Source: Stromatinia cepivora (taxonomy: Eukaryota > Ascomycota > Leotiomycetes > Helotiales > Sclerotiniaceae). Taken from it: DNA of 64,000 nucleotides. The stretch is from positions 2,541,001 through 2,605,000 of the forward strand of contig RCTD01000004.1 of NCBI GenBank assembly GCA_014898415.1, given 5' to 3'. The translations under genes were made by a program, and so were the position numbers. Under the pieces are notes generated by a model. It searched no databases and was not told where the DNA came from. It saw only the letters and a list, made by a program, of their open reading frames with translations. Below are positions 22,830 to 35,105 of the stretch, piece after piece; the stretch's first letter is position 1; every line of letters starts with the position of its first letter.

Positions 22830-25800
22830 ACAATTACAATATATTATAACTTCTATTATCTTTTTATATAATTTTTTAATTTTTGATAATAATTTGATTA
22901 ATAATTTCGCTTCTTTATTATCAAATTAGATTTTTACTATCATTATACCAAACACTTTTGTAAATGGAATGCTCTTTTCGAACATTATCCTATCCAAATT
23001 ATTGTCATTTTCTTGGAAGATGATTCAAGTATAACCGTGCTTCCTTCTTTTTTCCATAAGAGCGTCATTTTGACCATGTTGATAGCCTAGACATGTAAAA
23101 GACAGCGTTTTAAATAACACTTCGTCTATCTAAGATCTCCGTATGAGATCATTCACTTCGCGAAACTGATTAAGTATTCACAGCTCGATGATTCACAAGT
23201 TGGGATTTTTCACATAGTATCACTACACTGGAGATACTCCAAGCGCGAGATCTTACACATCCGAGATCTATATAAGAGTTCTACGTTCTAACTAAACACG
23301 CTAAGCAAAATGTCAAAAAATAATTAAATATGTCTAATTAGGAGCACCTAGAATTTCAGAGGCTTACCTAGCTAGAGAGTAGTCACGTTGCAATATCTTA
23401 GAGTCTTTAACCAACATATCATGAACACAGATTTTTTCTCATCCAAAGCTAAGTATTCATCCTTGATACTTAATTTTCAACAATAAACAGTCTATAGGCT
23501 AGTGCATATTTGTTTTTGACACCGAAGTCTTCAGATGTCAGTAGATTTATGCCTAGATACTACAAATGGAAAGAGATTCAGCTGTTGGGGCACAAGAAAT
23601 TGCATGACTGGCACCTGGGCTTTTGTGCTATCTGTAAGCATCTTGTTTGAAGAGTTTGAATAGGTCTAACATCTGCTTTTAATATACAAATCCCATTCAA
23701 ATCCTAGGACAGATATTCACTTCAATCTCACATCTAACCCCTCTCCCTGTTGAAACTAATCACCTGTCAATCACATAAATAATTCCAAATCCAATCTACC
23801 TGATCTCTTGGTCTCGTCTCTTAAATCCTACAACCGTCCCCCGAGGTCCATTATCTAACAAATCATAAAATCAACCCTACTTCTCCCTTTGTGTTTCTCC
23901 CTCTCTTTCACATACCTAAATACAGCCACATCCTCAAAATTTCTCCTTGTGCATCACATGATTCGCAACAACGGCTGTTCTTCTCCGAACGAGTACAGCT
24001 TTTCGCGCCGCCTCGAATGACTTACGAGAGTAACGAGAGTAGTGCATTGCTTGATATTCAGCTCTAACTCAGTTCTTAAGGTGCAGGTAAGATGAAAACT
24101 GATTGGGAAGTTTGACAATAACAAAGAGCATGTGGTAATCTATTGGAGAATAATTATTTTCACTGTCATTGGCACTACCGTCCAATATTTCTGTCAAAAT
24201 TTACGGTAGACGACCTCCAATAATCTCATGAACAGCAGGGGAAATTATTAACCAGGAAATGTGGGACGCTCACGAGCTTAAAGACAGGACTGTTTTATCA
24301 AGATGATCCGCAACTTTGCTTAACCTGAAAGTTTCAAAGCGTCACTGGGCACTTATATAACATGATCGTAACAACTCTTGACAGAAAGCGAGTACCTCTC
24401 CACCAGCGGACCCCGCTTTCTGCCCCGCTTCCTCAATTCACTTAGACCTAAGAGATAGTCCGAGTATGATCTCTAGTATGGATGCTCCATATTGACCCGA
24501 TGAGTATCCGTTTCCTCCACGATCTCCTCCCTTTATCTTCCGGTCTCGGCACTTCAGCATTTGTTTTTGTCCAGTGAATGATGAATTCAGTACCACCATC
24601 GGGTTTTAGAGGCAATCGATTGTTGAGAGGTATAAAAGAGTCCTTTGCAATCAGTGGTCGACTTTTATAGAGGGCCATATAACAGCCGTGCCATGTGCAC
24701 TTAGGAGAGCTGATATATTTGTATATGTTGCGATATAGGGGAATATGCGTATGATACGCACTAGCGTGTATCCCGTGTATGTATGTCTTTTTTATAGTCA
24801 ACTCTTAAAGAGTATCATTAATACAATTCTTAATATTAGACCTATTATTGATCATGATGTTCTATCATCATTGAAGTGATGTCAATAGTATAAGGTAGTA
24901 GATGCACAGGCTTTTGTCATATAGATACTAGCGGCGAAGATACAGCTGGAGCCGTCTGATCGTGAAGAGTTTCTATCATCATCATTCCATGTGTTTATCA
25001 TCATTTATATCTGGTTGCTGTCTATTCCATCAACTCGGATTCCGATTCCGGTAAATATCGTTAAGGCGTTTTCCTTGTGGACGACACACTTCTAACAAAA
25101 GCGAACACTGATGAAGTATTGCCCATCCGTCTCTCAGATAGACCCTGGACAATTTTCTTCCATAAATCTTAATATTTGTTACAAAGTTGAAAACACTTGG
25201 AATTGCATGTTTATATACTTGCGAAAACTCCATTTCGATATCGGAGTGTGGATAGCCTGGACAAAACCGCGTATAAACAATTTCGGTGCCTCCGGTGATC
25301 TGAAATCATGTACAGTATGCGCCCCCTTTTATCATTATTCATCTGACTCTACTGCAAATTAACATCCCCGCGGGTCAAAAGCAATTCTCCAGTAGAAATA
25401 AGAGAATAGCACCGACTTTCGTTTGGGAGTAAAAGCGTTCCCCTCATCAACCAAAAACTTTTTCATCTTCTGAAGAATTCATGTGCTTATCACGCAGCCT
25501 GGCAACATTTTGACTTTGGCGGAGGTCAGATAGTTTTAGCAGGATCCCGCATTTTGGGAGTACTTGCTGAGGTAGATGGACTCTCTACTAGGGACACTAC
25601 TACTAAAAAACATCTTTCTTTTAGTGCCCAACCTGCGCTGACCTTATCTCCTCCCAACTCACTTGAAAGATAGGAAATAGATGGCAAAAAGGTACAGGTA
25701 TCCGTCACCCAGCCCGCCATTTATATGTTCTAGAATCCAAAGACATACCCTACCCCCGCAAGAAGTAGCACTTACTATCCCTTTCCCCATCCTTGAAATA

Positions 25801-27090
25801 ATCCAAATCGTCCATTTCTCTTCGAATCTCTAGCTTCGTATATCGCGACGCAAGGATACATTTCAGTAAAGTAACCAGAGATTCAAACCAAAACCTCATT
25901 TTCAGACTAAAAACCTACTTCCCCAAATCCACACATTCGCATATCAAACTGACCGCATATCCCCCTCAAACCTCTTGTTGCACATCTAACCATTATTTAC
26001 TTCACTACACCCAACCAATCAATCCCGACGTTCAGCACCCAATCCCTCGATATTCACTTTAAGGTCAACAAATACTTTTTGTTGCACATCTGAATATTGT
26101 TTACTTGGGACCATTGAACCAATCATCTATCTCTATTTCTTTGAAGTAAAGAAACAAATCCCATACGATGATGGGTTCGCTGGCATATGTAATTAGATAA
26201 GTGGAGAAAATCTGCCGTTGTGGACACACCGCTCTTTGGGGTACGGTACTCGGTGAGTTGAGAATCTTGGAACCAACCATATTGTAATGAATTGATGATC
26301 AAATCTGTTCCTGCATTGCGAAACCGTTCAAGGGGTTCCAGGTTGTTGATGAATATGAGATTACGCGATGCAGATCAATGGAAGCATGCGCAATGAGGCA
26401 AGGTGAAAAGACACAGGACAGCAATATATGCACGCGAAACTTTTGATATAGATGAAGTAGGATCTCCAAAGTATCATTTATTTCTTCCCAGCACCCAGAA
26501 TTCCATAAAATATCACCGCCGAAAACCGTATCCCAAATACTTCACTTGCGTTCCCAAGCCCTTCTCAAGCCCGGAACCTCTACTCAATCTTGGAGATGAT
26601 AGCATTCAAGGTCACGATTGTAAATTAATCGATATCAACTCCAACTTCATCGACCATGTAGCAGCGACTCCAGGCCACGTTAGGAGTCTCCATTTGGGTT
26701 GTATATTGGTATATTTTGATAGAACTATGGGTTGATAATATGATATGAAGAATTTGGGGCTGGGCGAGGTATCATAAATTGACTTTGATATCTTAATATG
26801 AAAAGGTGACTTATTTTGAGCGAAGAATTTGGAGTTGAGTTGGGTATTTTGAGAGACTTTGATGATAAAATCTTGAATGATGATCTCGGATTCATCAGAA
26901 TATTTTTGATGAAGTCTGGAAAGTGCTTTTCATGTAACCTTGAAGCCACACTTATCCATGCGCCACATCTCCACATTTTTATTCCTTGTCCCAAGGCTGA
27001 AGAATAGCCTCATTAACCTTTTCTATTTCCAAACCTTTACTCACACTCACAATCATTCATCACAGGAATTCAACATCTCTATTTTCATAT
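22830..27090. other. Intergenic, no supported gene
   Basis: Base composition returns to genome-normal within about 150 bases. Open frames up to 117 residues exist on both strands, but none has a recognisable motif, a conserved-looking composition or convincing splice partners. A diverged direct repeat of about 45 bp starts at 25,975 and again at 26,079 (TTGTTGCACATCT core). An open plus-strand stretch at about 25,440-25,674 lacks a start codon. Confidence 0.5.
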
Positions 27091-28656
27091 ATGAATATGC
27101 CACTCTTTACTCTTCCCATAGCTGATACATCTCAAACATCTACCACAACTCCTCAAATCCACTTCACATCTCTCTCTTTACGACCGCAGAAACGCAAAAG
27201 ACGCGATAGTGACAGCGAACCAAATGACGATTTCAATAATGACTATACCGCGAATACAAATGGTAATGTAGGAAAAGGAAAGGAAGTAGACAACGCAGGA
27301 CCATCGCAGCCTTCTGCAGAAATTACCAATCCATTGAGTTTAACTCCTGCAGAGGTAATGCAATATCGATTAGCTGGCTTGGGACTCGACAAAGAACTAC
27401 CATCGAAAGTTGGAGTTAAACATTGGCCTCATAGAGGTTTACCTCCTACGTACTCTATCAATTCTGACGATCACGATTCTGCTACCAATTCCCGCGCCAA
27501 TGAAGAGGATGACTCAGAAGAAGAATCTGCTAAAACGAGAAGGGAAAGAGAAAAACGGAAGAGGGATGAAAAGAAGACTGGGAGGTCGAATTTGAGGATT
27601 CAACATTTAAGCGTGCTGGTCGCGATTATGATGAGAAATCTAGAAGAGGGTGATATGGAGAGGGCAGGACGAGCTTGGGCTTTACTTTTGAGAATGCAGA
27701 TTGCGGGAAAAGGAGTAGAAATTAGGAAGACCGGATATTGGGGAATTGGGGCTGAGTTACTAATGAGAGGTGCGGTGAATCAACAGAGAAAGGAATGGTG
27801 GGAAGCAGATGCTGAGGAAGCGAGCAGTGATGAAGCGAATATTGATAGTGACGGGGAACCAAAAGGAGACGACAAAGGAGAAAGGGAAGGCGAAGAAAGT
27901 GAAGAAAAGAGATATGGTACGGCTGAAGGACTCCTCAAAGTAAAAGATTATTACGAACGCCTTATTCTTCAATATCCTTACAAACGACAATTTCATGGTT
28001 CAGTCAATGCACTAGATTTCTGGCCTGCGATGCTTGGATGCGAAATTTATGGCATACAGTTTGAGCATAAAGCTGGATTAAGAAAGATTGCCAAGCAAGC
28101 AGAGAAAGAAGAAGGTGGGGATATTAGTGATAGTGATATTAGCGATGAAGAGGAAGACATGGTTGATGATGATGAAGAAGGAGATTCGGGGGATAAAGCA
28201 TTCGCAGCTCATCAACGGCGCCAAGAGCGTCTTCATAAACGACGAAAAGAAAAGCGCTGGGAAGAAAGAGATGAAGTTCGACGCACAGCATTAGTAGCCA
28301 CAGAATTAGTAGCTCAAAGAATGGATGAATTAATGACGACTCCTCCATATTCAGATTCGCCAGTCCTAATAAGATTAAGAGGGATGGTAGCATTATATGT
28401 TGGAGATCTATGTGTACCAGAAAAATGGGAGGGTGATGAGGAATGGTTGGGCAAAGTGAGAGGTGGAGCGATGGAGGCGGATAGAAGGTTTCTTGGACGG
28501 CAGAGAGATGCGGAGGTTAGAAGGGGTAAGGAAAAAAGAGAGGACGAGAGGAGAAGGGCTAGGGGATTGTTTGGAAAGATTGGGGTAGAGTGGGATGATG
28601 GGGATGAGGGGATGGATTTGGATATGACCTTGGAAGGATATGAAGGGGATGAATAA
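27091..28656 (+). CDS. rrn11: RNA polymerase I-specific initiation factor Rrn11-like
   Basis: Single-exon gene of 521 residues. Rrn11 is a subunit of the core factor that recruits RNA polymerase I to the rDNA promoter in the nucleolus. The call rests on overall resemblance to fungal Rrn11: a charged N-terminus with a basic PQKRKRRDSDSEP cluster (about residue 32), a conserved LTPAEVMQYRLAGLGLDKEL stretch (about 85-105), helical repeat-like segments at about 165-230 (LRIQHLSVLVAIMMRNLEEG) and 284-320 (VKDYYERLILQYPYKRQFHG), and a C-terminal helical block at about 400-470. Acidic Glu/Asp runs lie near 240-270 and 345-367. An in-frame ATG two codons later could also serve as start. The length is normal for the family. 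There is no catalytic residue to check, so the name depends on family resemblance. Confidence 0.65.
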   Translation: MNMPLFTLPIADTSQTSTTTPQIHFTSLSLRPQKRKRRDSDSEPNDDFNNDYTANTNGNVGKGKEVDNAGPSQPSAEITNPLSLTPAEVMQYRLAGLGLDKELPSKVGVKHWPHRGLPPTYSINSDDHDSATNSRANEEDDSEEESAKTRREREKRKRDEKKTGRSNLRIQHLSVLVAIMMRNLEEGDMERAGRAWALLLRMQIAGKGVEIRKTGYWGIGAELLMRGAVNQQRKEWWEADAEEASSDEANIDSDGEPKGDDKGEREGEESEEKRYGTAEGLLKVKDYYERLILQYPYKRQFHGSVNALDFWPAMLGCEIYGIQFEHKAGLRKIAKQAEKEEGGDISDSDISDEEEDMVDDDEEGDSGDKAFAAHQRRQERLHKRRKEKRWEERDEVRRTALVATELVAQRMDELMTTPPYSDSPVLIRLRGMVALYVGDLCVPEKWEGDEEWLGKVRGGAMEADRRFLGRQRDAEVRRGKEKREDERRRARGLFGKIGVEWDDGDEGMDLDMTLEGYEGDE

Positions 28657-30876
28657 TTTGAAATGATGTGTTGGATCTACATTGGGATATGGTATATTGG
28701 GTTGGGATATAAAAGATCAAGGAGTTCCGGGATGGGTGGGAGTTAATAGATAGATACCCCAATTCAAATTTGACCTTTGCTCTGCAATATTTCCGCTGGT
28801 AGTAAACTTCGTTTATCATCAGTTGAACTGTCTTCTTAGAAGCACTATTTTTCTTTTCTTGGTGATGGGAGGTGATGCAGGTTAGGTGGAGGTGGGTTTT
28901 TGGGGTGAAGAGTGTGGCTTGGGGGAGTTGGGGGAGGGACATTTTGGTGGAGTTAGAGTTTTAGGAAGAGGGTTGAGAGGATTTGATGATGATTAGGTTT
29001 TTATTGTCTATATCATGAATTCAGACTGGATTTGAGGCTTTGGAAATTCATTGTAAGAGTCACTCGGCGAATAGTTTGCATAGATAGAGTGCGAAATCTG
29101 GAGTATTGAAACTGTTGCATAACATGGTTTTGTGATTGGTTGGCTACTGCTTGTTTGCGTGTGCGGAGTTAAATAGGAATCCCAAATCAATAGTTGTAGA
29201 TACTTATCCAAACCAAATGAACAAAGAATTCGACGCCCCTTAATGAAACCTTTAAACGAGAGAAAAAGTTCAGAAAGTGAAATCAGATGAGAATGTCTAG
29301 ATTATGGTGGCGGGTCTCTTAACCCATTCATTCATCCATGAACCCGGCTTATGTTGTTTGTATTCAATACCAAGCCAAAGGCTAGAAATCTACTAAAGCC
29401 GTGTAATCCAAACCAACCGACCATAATCCAAGAGGCGGAGCTTTTGTTTGTCATGTAGTGCAAGTTAAAATCTGTGCTACTTCGGGATCGGAGTTGTACG
29501 AATGATTACCTGCATAAATATCGTCCTACAAGAGTAGCGTTCGGCAACGGCGATGTCCGCAAGGTTTTTGCATACCATAAGGTTATAGAACTACGCAGCT
29601 ACGATATACGATATACGATATCTAACAGTTGGAAATTTCTAGAAGTTAGGTTAGGTGCTGATGTAAAATATATGGATATGGTATGTAGTAATAAGGCTTA
29701 GTAATATGCAAGTGCCGTCTGCAGGCAGAGTATCTAAATATATTCTCGCAATGACGGTTCTTGTGGCACTCCAGCCTCATTTTCCAAAATTGTATGCCGA
29801 TGTGTATGAATGATGAGCCACACAAGTGCTGCACTTGGACATTCATTAGCTTTGAGCTCTTTACGTGAAAATAATTGTTAGTGACGGTGATAGCTTCATA
29901 TATGTCCTCAGAGTCTTCGAATAGTTTTTGAGATACGGAGTAAGTGCATGGTAGTGTTGTGATATCAAGCTTACATAGGAAAAATATCGTCATCATCGAA
30001 AGGAATAGAAAAATTCGATGGCTCTCGGACATCATCCGTAACCTATCTGCTGACGGGTGATGTACAACATTCCTAGTATGCCGGGCATGTAGAAACCTTC
30101 TATCATTCATCCAATCCTTTCCCCTCATTCAAAATACAGAAAAAGATCCGTATCCGTGCCCCCGGTGATCGTATCCAGGAACCTACGGAGTAGACATGTA
30201 AGAAATAGCAGTAGCACAGCACCCTGCGCCGTCGTGGCTAAAAATGGCTGAGGATCTTCCGATGAAGGAATATCATTGGGTCAAAGAAATTTAGCGAGCT
30301 TGGCAAAACATCATTTTTCCGATCTTTCCCACATTTTCCCCTCACACTTATCCAATCTTTTTCCGAATTTGTGGAGTTGTTCAAGAATTCAATTCACAGC
30401 CTCTATCAGGGTTCTCTTTCGTACCTGACAATTAATGTATTCAATATATATCAAAGTTTAAAGGCCACGCCGGTGATGATTTTAAGTGGATGATGATAGT
30501 GATCGTCGAAAACTAAGAAAGAATGATGAGGCGATGACCCAGCCACCAACACGTTTAGTGGTAGTACCATTATCCAATACCCGCCATTTCCAAGATATTT
30601 ACCTTATGAGGTACAAGATCATTTGTGGGGTGATGGTATTTCGATGTAATATAAGTATCGAGGGGATTTCTCCTTCTCAGAATATCATACAAGCCACTAT
30701 CAACTTATCATTCACCATCAAGGCAGTGTTTACATCAAGGCAGTGTTAACACCAAAGAACCATCCTATTCGAATATCCTAGAATCAACTATACGATACCG
30801 ACTATATAAGGTTCACACATATCCTCATTACAACTTTACCTCCACCACATTACATAGCGAACTCAAAGACACCAAA
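28657..30876. other. Intergenic, no supported gene
   Basis: Holds the 3' side of the Rrn11-like gene and the promoter side of the secreted-protein gene. A minus-strand open frame of 160 residues (29,646-30,128) and smaller ones have no motif. A short TACGATA tandem lies near 29,600. Confidence 0.5.
30803..30809 (+). promoter_or_regulatory. TATA box of the secreted-protein gene
   Basis: TATATAA about 70 bases before the start codon, with an AC-rich leader between. The placement and spacing fit a strong, regulated fungal promoter. Confidence 0.5.
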
Positions 30877-31575
30877 ATGCCATCCTCAACCACCAACATC
30901 ATCCTGAGCACCATCGCTCTCCTCAGCTCCTTCACATCCGCCGCTCCTACCATCAAAAGACAAACCTACACATACCCACCTCAATCTACATCCAAAAACT
31001 TCAAACTTGTTGCGAACGTTACTTCAGGCGATTTAGCCATCAACAACTTCGTTCTCGAATCCTATCACACAGGCGCCGGAAGAGCATATGCCGTGCTCGC
31101 CGAAAACACAACCGAAGCCAATCCCCGCATCTTCTACATAAACGGCACCGCCACCGAAGTTCGTTTCGGTACCTCCTCTACCATTTCTGATTCAGGCAGT
31201 GATGACTTTTCATTCCCTGAAGCCGTCATCATTACTCCATCCGACCCCGCTACTTCATCTTCCGGTCGTTCGGTTGTAGAAATTAATGCTGGTGCTGGTC
31301 AACCTTATGTTGGACTTACCACATTCCCTGCTCCCATCATCGAATTCCATGGATATCAAGGCGAAACTTTCTATGCTTGCAATACTACTTTGCAATATGG
31401 AAATGCAATTCAACTTTTCTACAGGGGATACAGTCAGGAGACACCAGCTGGATGTTCGGATGTTACCTTATTGCCTCAATGTAGTGAAGGCAGTGGAGCA
31501 GACGATGAATTCGCAGCTACTGTGAACTGTTACCCTGATGTGGCCGGTATTGACTGGAGTATCTACAGCGCATGA
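30877..31575 (+). CDS. Small secreted protein, resembles fungal DUF7907 proteins
   Basis: Single-exon gene of 232 residues. Residues 1-22 form a typical signal peptide (hydrophobic core IILSTIALLSSF, A-A at 22-23), followed by a Lys27-Arg28 pair that fits Kex2 processing. The mature part has four cysteines (168, 193, 202, 218), an even number suited to two disulphides, and several N-glycosylation sequons (NVT, NTT, NGT, NTT). A stretch beginning SKNFKLVANVTSGD after the propeptide is characteristic of a fungal secreted family I associate with DUF7907, whose function is unknown. It has no membrane segment and no GPI signal, so it is expected outside the cell or in the wall. An effector role is possible, but nothing in the sequence shows it. 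Confidence 0.75.
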   Translation: MPSSTTNIILSTIALLSSFTSAAPTIKRQTYTYPPQSTSKNFKLVANVTSGDLAINNFVLESYHTGAGRAYAVLAENTTEANPRIFYINGTATEVRFGTSSTISDSGSDDFSFPEAVIITPSDPATSSSGRSVVEINAGAGQPYVGLTTFPAPIIEFHGYQGETFYACNTTLQYGNAIQLFYRGYSQETPAGCSDVTLLPQCSEGSGADDEFAATVNCYPDVAGIDWSIYSA

Positions 31576-32600
31576 GAACTGTCAGTTTTGGGAAGGGGAG
31601 AGAACAGGGTCACATTATGATTTATGAGCGTCATGGTAATGAGCATTCAATGGGCGTTTTGGGAAAAGGCTACAGGGGTTTTATTTTATGATACCATACC
31701 ATTATCGGGTACAAACGATGGATAGAATACTCAATGATTTTGATGAGACGCGTAATAATGAATAACAAGAATGCATGAAACTATCGTCTGCTTCCATCTT
31801 GCACATTGCTTTCGTGATTATATTTCCCCATAGTTCGCTAAATGGCCGACTCATCCATGATGATATTCACCCCAACAGATCAATCTTCACGTGTCGAAAT
31901 TGGTAAGTCTTACGATACTTCTGTTCGCCTCTTTAAAGACTCCTCCATGTATAGTTACAAATGGCTGATGTCGGGTCCAAAAAACGGACCAGACTGAACC
32001 AGACCGGACAAGCTTCATTTCATTTCATTTCCATCAGCACCCCTGAGATATTTCAATCTTATGGCAATAACTAAATATTCAAATATTACATTATATTACA
32101 TTATACTACCTGAGAGTTGAAGTGTCGAAATATATATAGAGCCAAAGATCAAGATGCATTTTTACCTCCGAACCAAGTTAGATTTGTAGCAAGTTAGCGA
32201 TTGAGCTAGGCTGGATCTTGATAGGTGGGGGCTTTGCTTAGTCATACAATCTCAGGCCGGTCGACTTTCCCGTTTGTTTTCCGAAAGGGATTCTGACATG
32301 ACATGTTTGTTTAATATAATTCATTCAGCATCTTTCACAGACAAAACAAAGTCCTAAGCATTTAGGCCTGATAAACCATTTGATTGTCTATTCTGAATTG
32401 CGACATTGAAAGCATTAGGATCTGGGGTGCCATTTGATGAAAAGCGTTCAAGCTTCAGAAATCATTTGATTGTTGGATTTAAGGTGGGATATTGAAAGCT
32501 AGAATCTGAAGGATTATTTGATGAAAAGTGTTCAAGTTTGGAGGATCATTCGATTGTTGAAGTTAAGTTGGGATACTGTGAGGTCCTGGATATAGAAGCT
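31576..32600. other. Intergenic between convergent genes, with minisatellite
   Basis: No gene seen. Holds short (TTCAT) and (ATTAC) runs near 32,020-32,110 and the minisatellite listed separately, which reaches the stop codon of the Hsp70-like gene. Confidence 0.5.
32377..32600. repeat. Diverged minisatellite, units of 84-86 bp, about 2.6 copies
   Basis: Units start at 32,377, 32,463 and 32,547, each with CATTTGATTGT or CATTCGATTGT. Units one and two both contain TTTGATGAAAAG and GTTCAAG. The third copy runs into the stop codon region of the Hsp70-like gene, so the array is its 3' untranslated region or just beyond. Confidence 0.7.
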
Positions 32601-35105
32601 TCATTTTGTCCCGGGGACGAAGGCTGCCGCAATACTGATCTCTTTACTCCCGAACGATTTCCCAGCGACACGAGCTTCTATCTCCAAATTTCGACCTTTA
32701 ACTTTCATGACAAGCTCGAAAACAACTCGATAATGTCTCTTGCATTTGATATCCTCTTGCTCTTCGGTTGGCTGGATAGTGCCAGATCTAATCAATTCAC
32801 CCATGTCCACTTCGATGGTTCCTATTATTTCAGCTCCTATGGACTGTTAAACAAGTCACAATGATCTAAGTCATAGAGTTACGAACCTTTGTTTTTGGGG
32901 TGTGTGAGCTTGTAGTGAGGCTCAGTGCTAGTGTCAGAGACATACAACTCCTGCTTATAAACGAAAGTCTTTCGTGTTGCGGCGAATATATAATAAGTCT
33001 CCGTACGATATTCTTTCGCTGCTGGGATAATCTCTCCCTTCGTAATTTTCAGCATTTTTGTTCAACAAGTGTCTTAGGGACTTTGTAGAGTTGAGCATTA
33101 ACTCACCTTTTTGACTACCCAGTCCAACACTTCCAAATATGCTACACCATCGTTCTTATCGAATGCCGGTTTCACATTCCTGTGTGCCGGAATTTCTTTG
33201 GGGTTGTATTCATCCTGCAAGAAAAATCCGTAACTGCATAAACTTATCCTTTCAAGCTCATCGTCCTCTTTATCGAATGCTCGCAAGATTGCGCCGCTGG
33301 CCATTGCAGTTTCTCTGTACCGAATTTGTCAGCTTAGTAAAACATGCTGCTGGGTCTCTTACAGTGATCCTGGGTCTCTTATAGTCTCAAGTTCTATGGA
33401 TATCCTCAAATCCCTTCTCAGTTTCCTCAACCGTCTTTCTAATGTTTTTCGGAGTGATGGGTTGTTTGAAAATCCTCCGATTAATATCACCTTCTAGAGT
33501 GTGCCACTGCATGTTAGCTCTTGTTAAACCACCATTTCATTTTTATCAATCACCTTAACATCTAGTCCAGCATCTTGCGCCAGCTTGATCTGATCGAGCA
33601 TCAAATCCATGATCCCTCGTAGACATCTCTCAAATATTCTCCAGAAATCGTTCCTAGACATTGTTATTCGTAAGACCAGCAAAGAGGGCAGAAATTGATA
33701 TACCTTTTTATTTTAACACGATTCTCTAAAAAGCCTTTTTCTTGATTCTCGCGAATGCCGTCAATATGGAGAGCGATGGATGGCATCTGCTCGTTTGTTA
33801 CATCCATAGTTCTCTTTAGTATATTTTCGAATCTTATCGTTTGTTGGTCAACAATTCCTTGTATAGTTCTCCCATTGGTTTCTATGTCGGACTTTTCACT
33901 CTCTAAACGACCAAATAGATATTCTCGAAATGCTTCATTTAAATAGCTGGATCCATAAAGCCCGCCTATGCATGATTAGCGTATGTCCATCCGGGAAAAT
34001 ACCCACATACCTCTCGCAGCTACCTCTTCTCGTTTCAACTTGAGAGGGTATACGTTGTTTACCGTGTATGTGGTAGCATCAACTGTTCCTCCACCGGCAT
34101 CTAGAAGTATGAAGGTCTCTCCTGGCTTGGCACAATTAGTTATGGGACTTTTAATGGAGAGGTTTTTCTCACAAATATGCTGTTACTGTTTGCTAGCACA
34201 AAAGCTGCCGCTGCTTCCGGCTCCGAGACAAGAAAAAGATTGTTAATGCTTCCAAGGTCTGATCGCTGGATGGCGACTTCCATAGCGTTTTGCATTTTTC
34301 GACATGCACTCGCCGACCAAATCACAGGTACGCACAACACGTGTTCCACGATTGTTGTATTTTTGAGTCTCCGAATCTCGTTCAGGTATTTCTTCGTATG
34401 CAGGAAAAGTTGTTCGAGGTACTGCGTAATCACATCCACGTCGGATTTAATGTACTGTTTGACTTTCAATTTCCTCAAAATTGGCGTCAGTTCTTCACGA
34501 ATCTTCTTGGTTTCAGCACTGGTGTCCAACAACAGTTTCGACCGGGTGATGCAATTGTACTGTTTTCTATCCAGATCAGGATCACTTAGTCGGTCTTGTA
34601 CCTCGTAACCCCAATACATTATCTTTGAGCTCATACTGGGTGGATCGATGTCAATGGAATTGGCACTGGTGGAAAATTTGCGATGAGTAAAATCGTCATC
34701 ATCCGAGCCATCATCATCGTCATCATCAAATCTCAACATTGGTTCATCGTTGGTCGGAATGTTCTCTGCTGCTAGTTCCTCCAGCTTGACTTTGTTAGGG
34801 TACCAACTTTCAGTTGGCACATCCGAACGAGGATTCCTTTGCAAGGTCATTGGATCAGCGGGGTATCCTTTCACTATTCTTATATCACCCTTTTCGCTCG
34901 CAAAGGCCACACAAGAAAATGTCGTTCCGAAGTCTGTTGCAATGATCAATCGGCCAGGTTCATTCTCCGTTTTACCGTCGATACCCGCTGGTATGCCAAC
35001 TGCTGTTGCAGGCATATTATCTCCTGCTGCCGCAAAAGTTGATTCAGACAACTCCTGCTTTTGGCTTTTGGAAGCTGCCGTCTCTAATGCACGCCGTGAG
35101 AACAT
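32601..35105 (-). CDS. Hsp70-like ATPase-domain protein, 8 exons
   Basis: Minus-strand gene. Exons in transcription order: 35105-34173, 34125-34011, 33965-33704, 33653-33554, 33493-33363, 33314-33107, 33037-32887, 32836-32601; 711 residues. Phases agree at every junction and introns are 45-69 nt. The Hsp70/actin-type ATPase fold is shown by the phosphate-1 loop IIATDFGTTFSC (Asp58), the phosphate-2 loop LLDAGGGTVD (320-327) and the adenosine-binding VILIGGFSNNPSLR (472-485). An Asp-rich insert lies at 127-138. The C-terminal 200 residues do not look like the canonical DnaK substrate domain, so this is one of the divergent fungal Hsp70-like proteins, not a general chaperone. Two acceptors (at 34126 and 33038) end in AAG, unusual but phase-consistent. 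An open stretch upstream of Met1 lacks ATG. Confidence 0.85.

Noticed and set aside
24448..24801. 117-residue minus-strand open frame
   Set aside because: No motif, no domain-like composition and no splice partners; ordinary chance frame in an intergenic region.
25440..25674. Open plus-strand stretch with a GGGQIVLAGSRILGVLAEVD segment
   Set aside because: Looks somewhat protein-like but has no start codon, no upstream exon with matching phase and no family I can name; too weak to call.
26403..26735. 110-residue plus-strand open frame
   Set aside because: Starts at GTG, has no motif and overlaps sequence resembling a promoter of the Rrn11-like gene.
29646..30128. 160-residue minus-strand open frame
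   Set aside because: His/Cys/Ser-rich composition typical of translated non-coding DNA and no recognisable feature.
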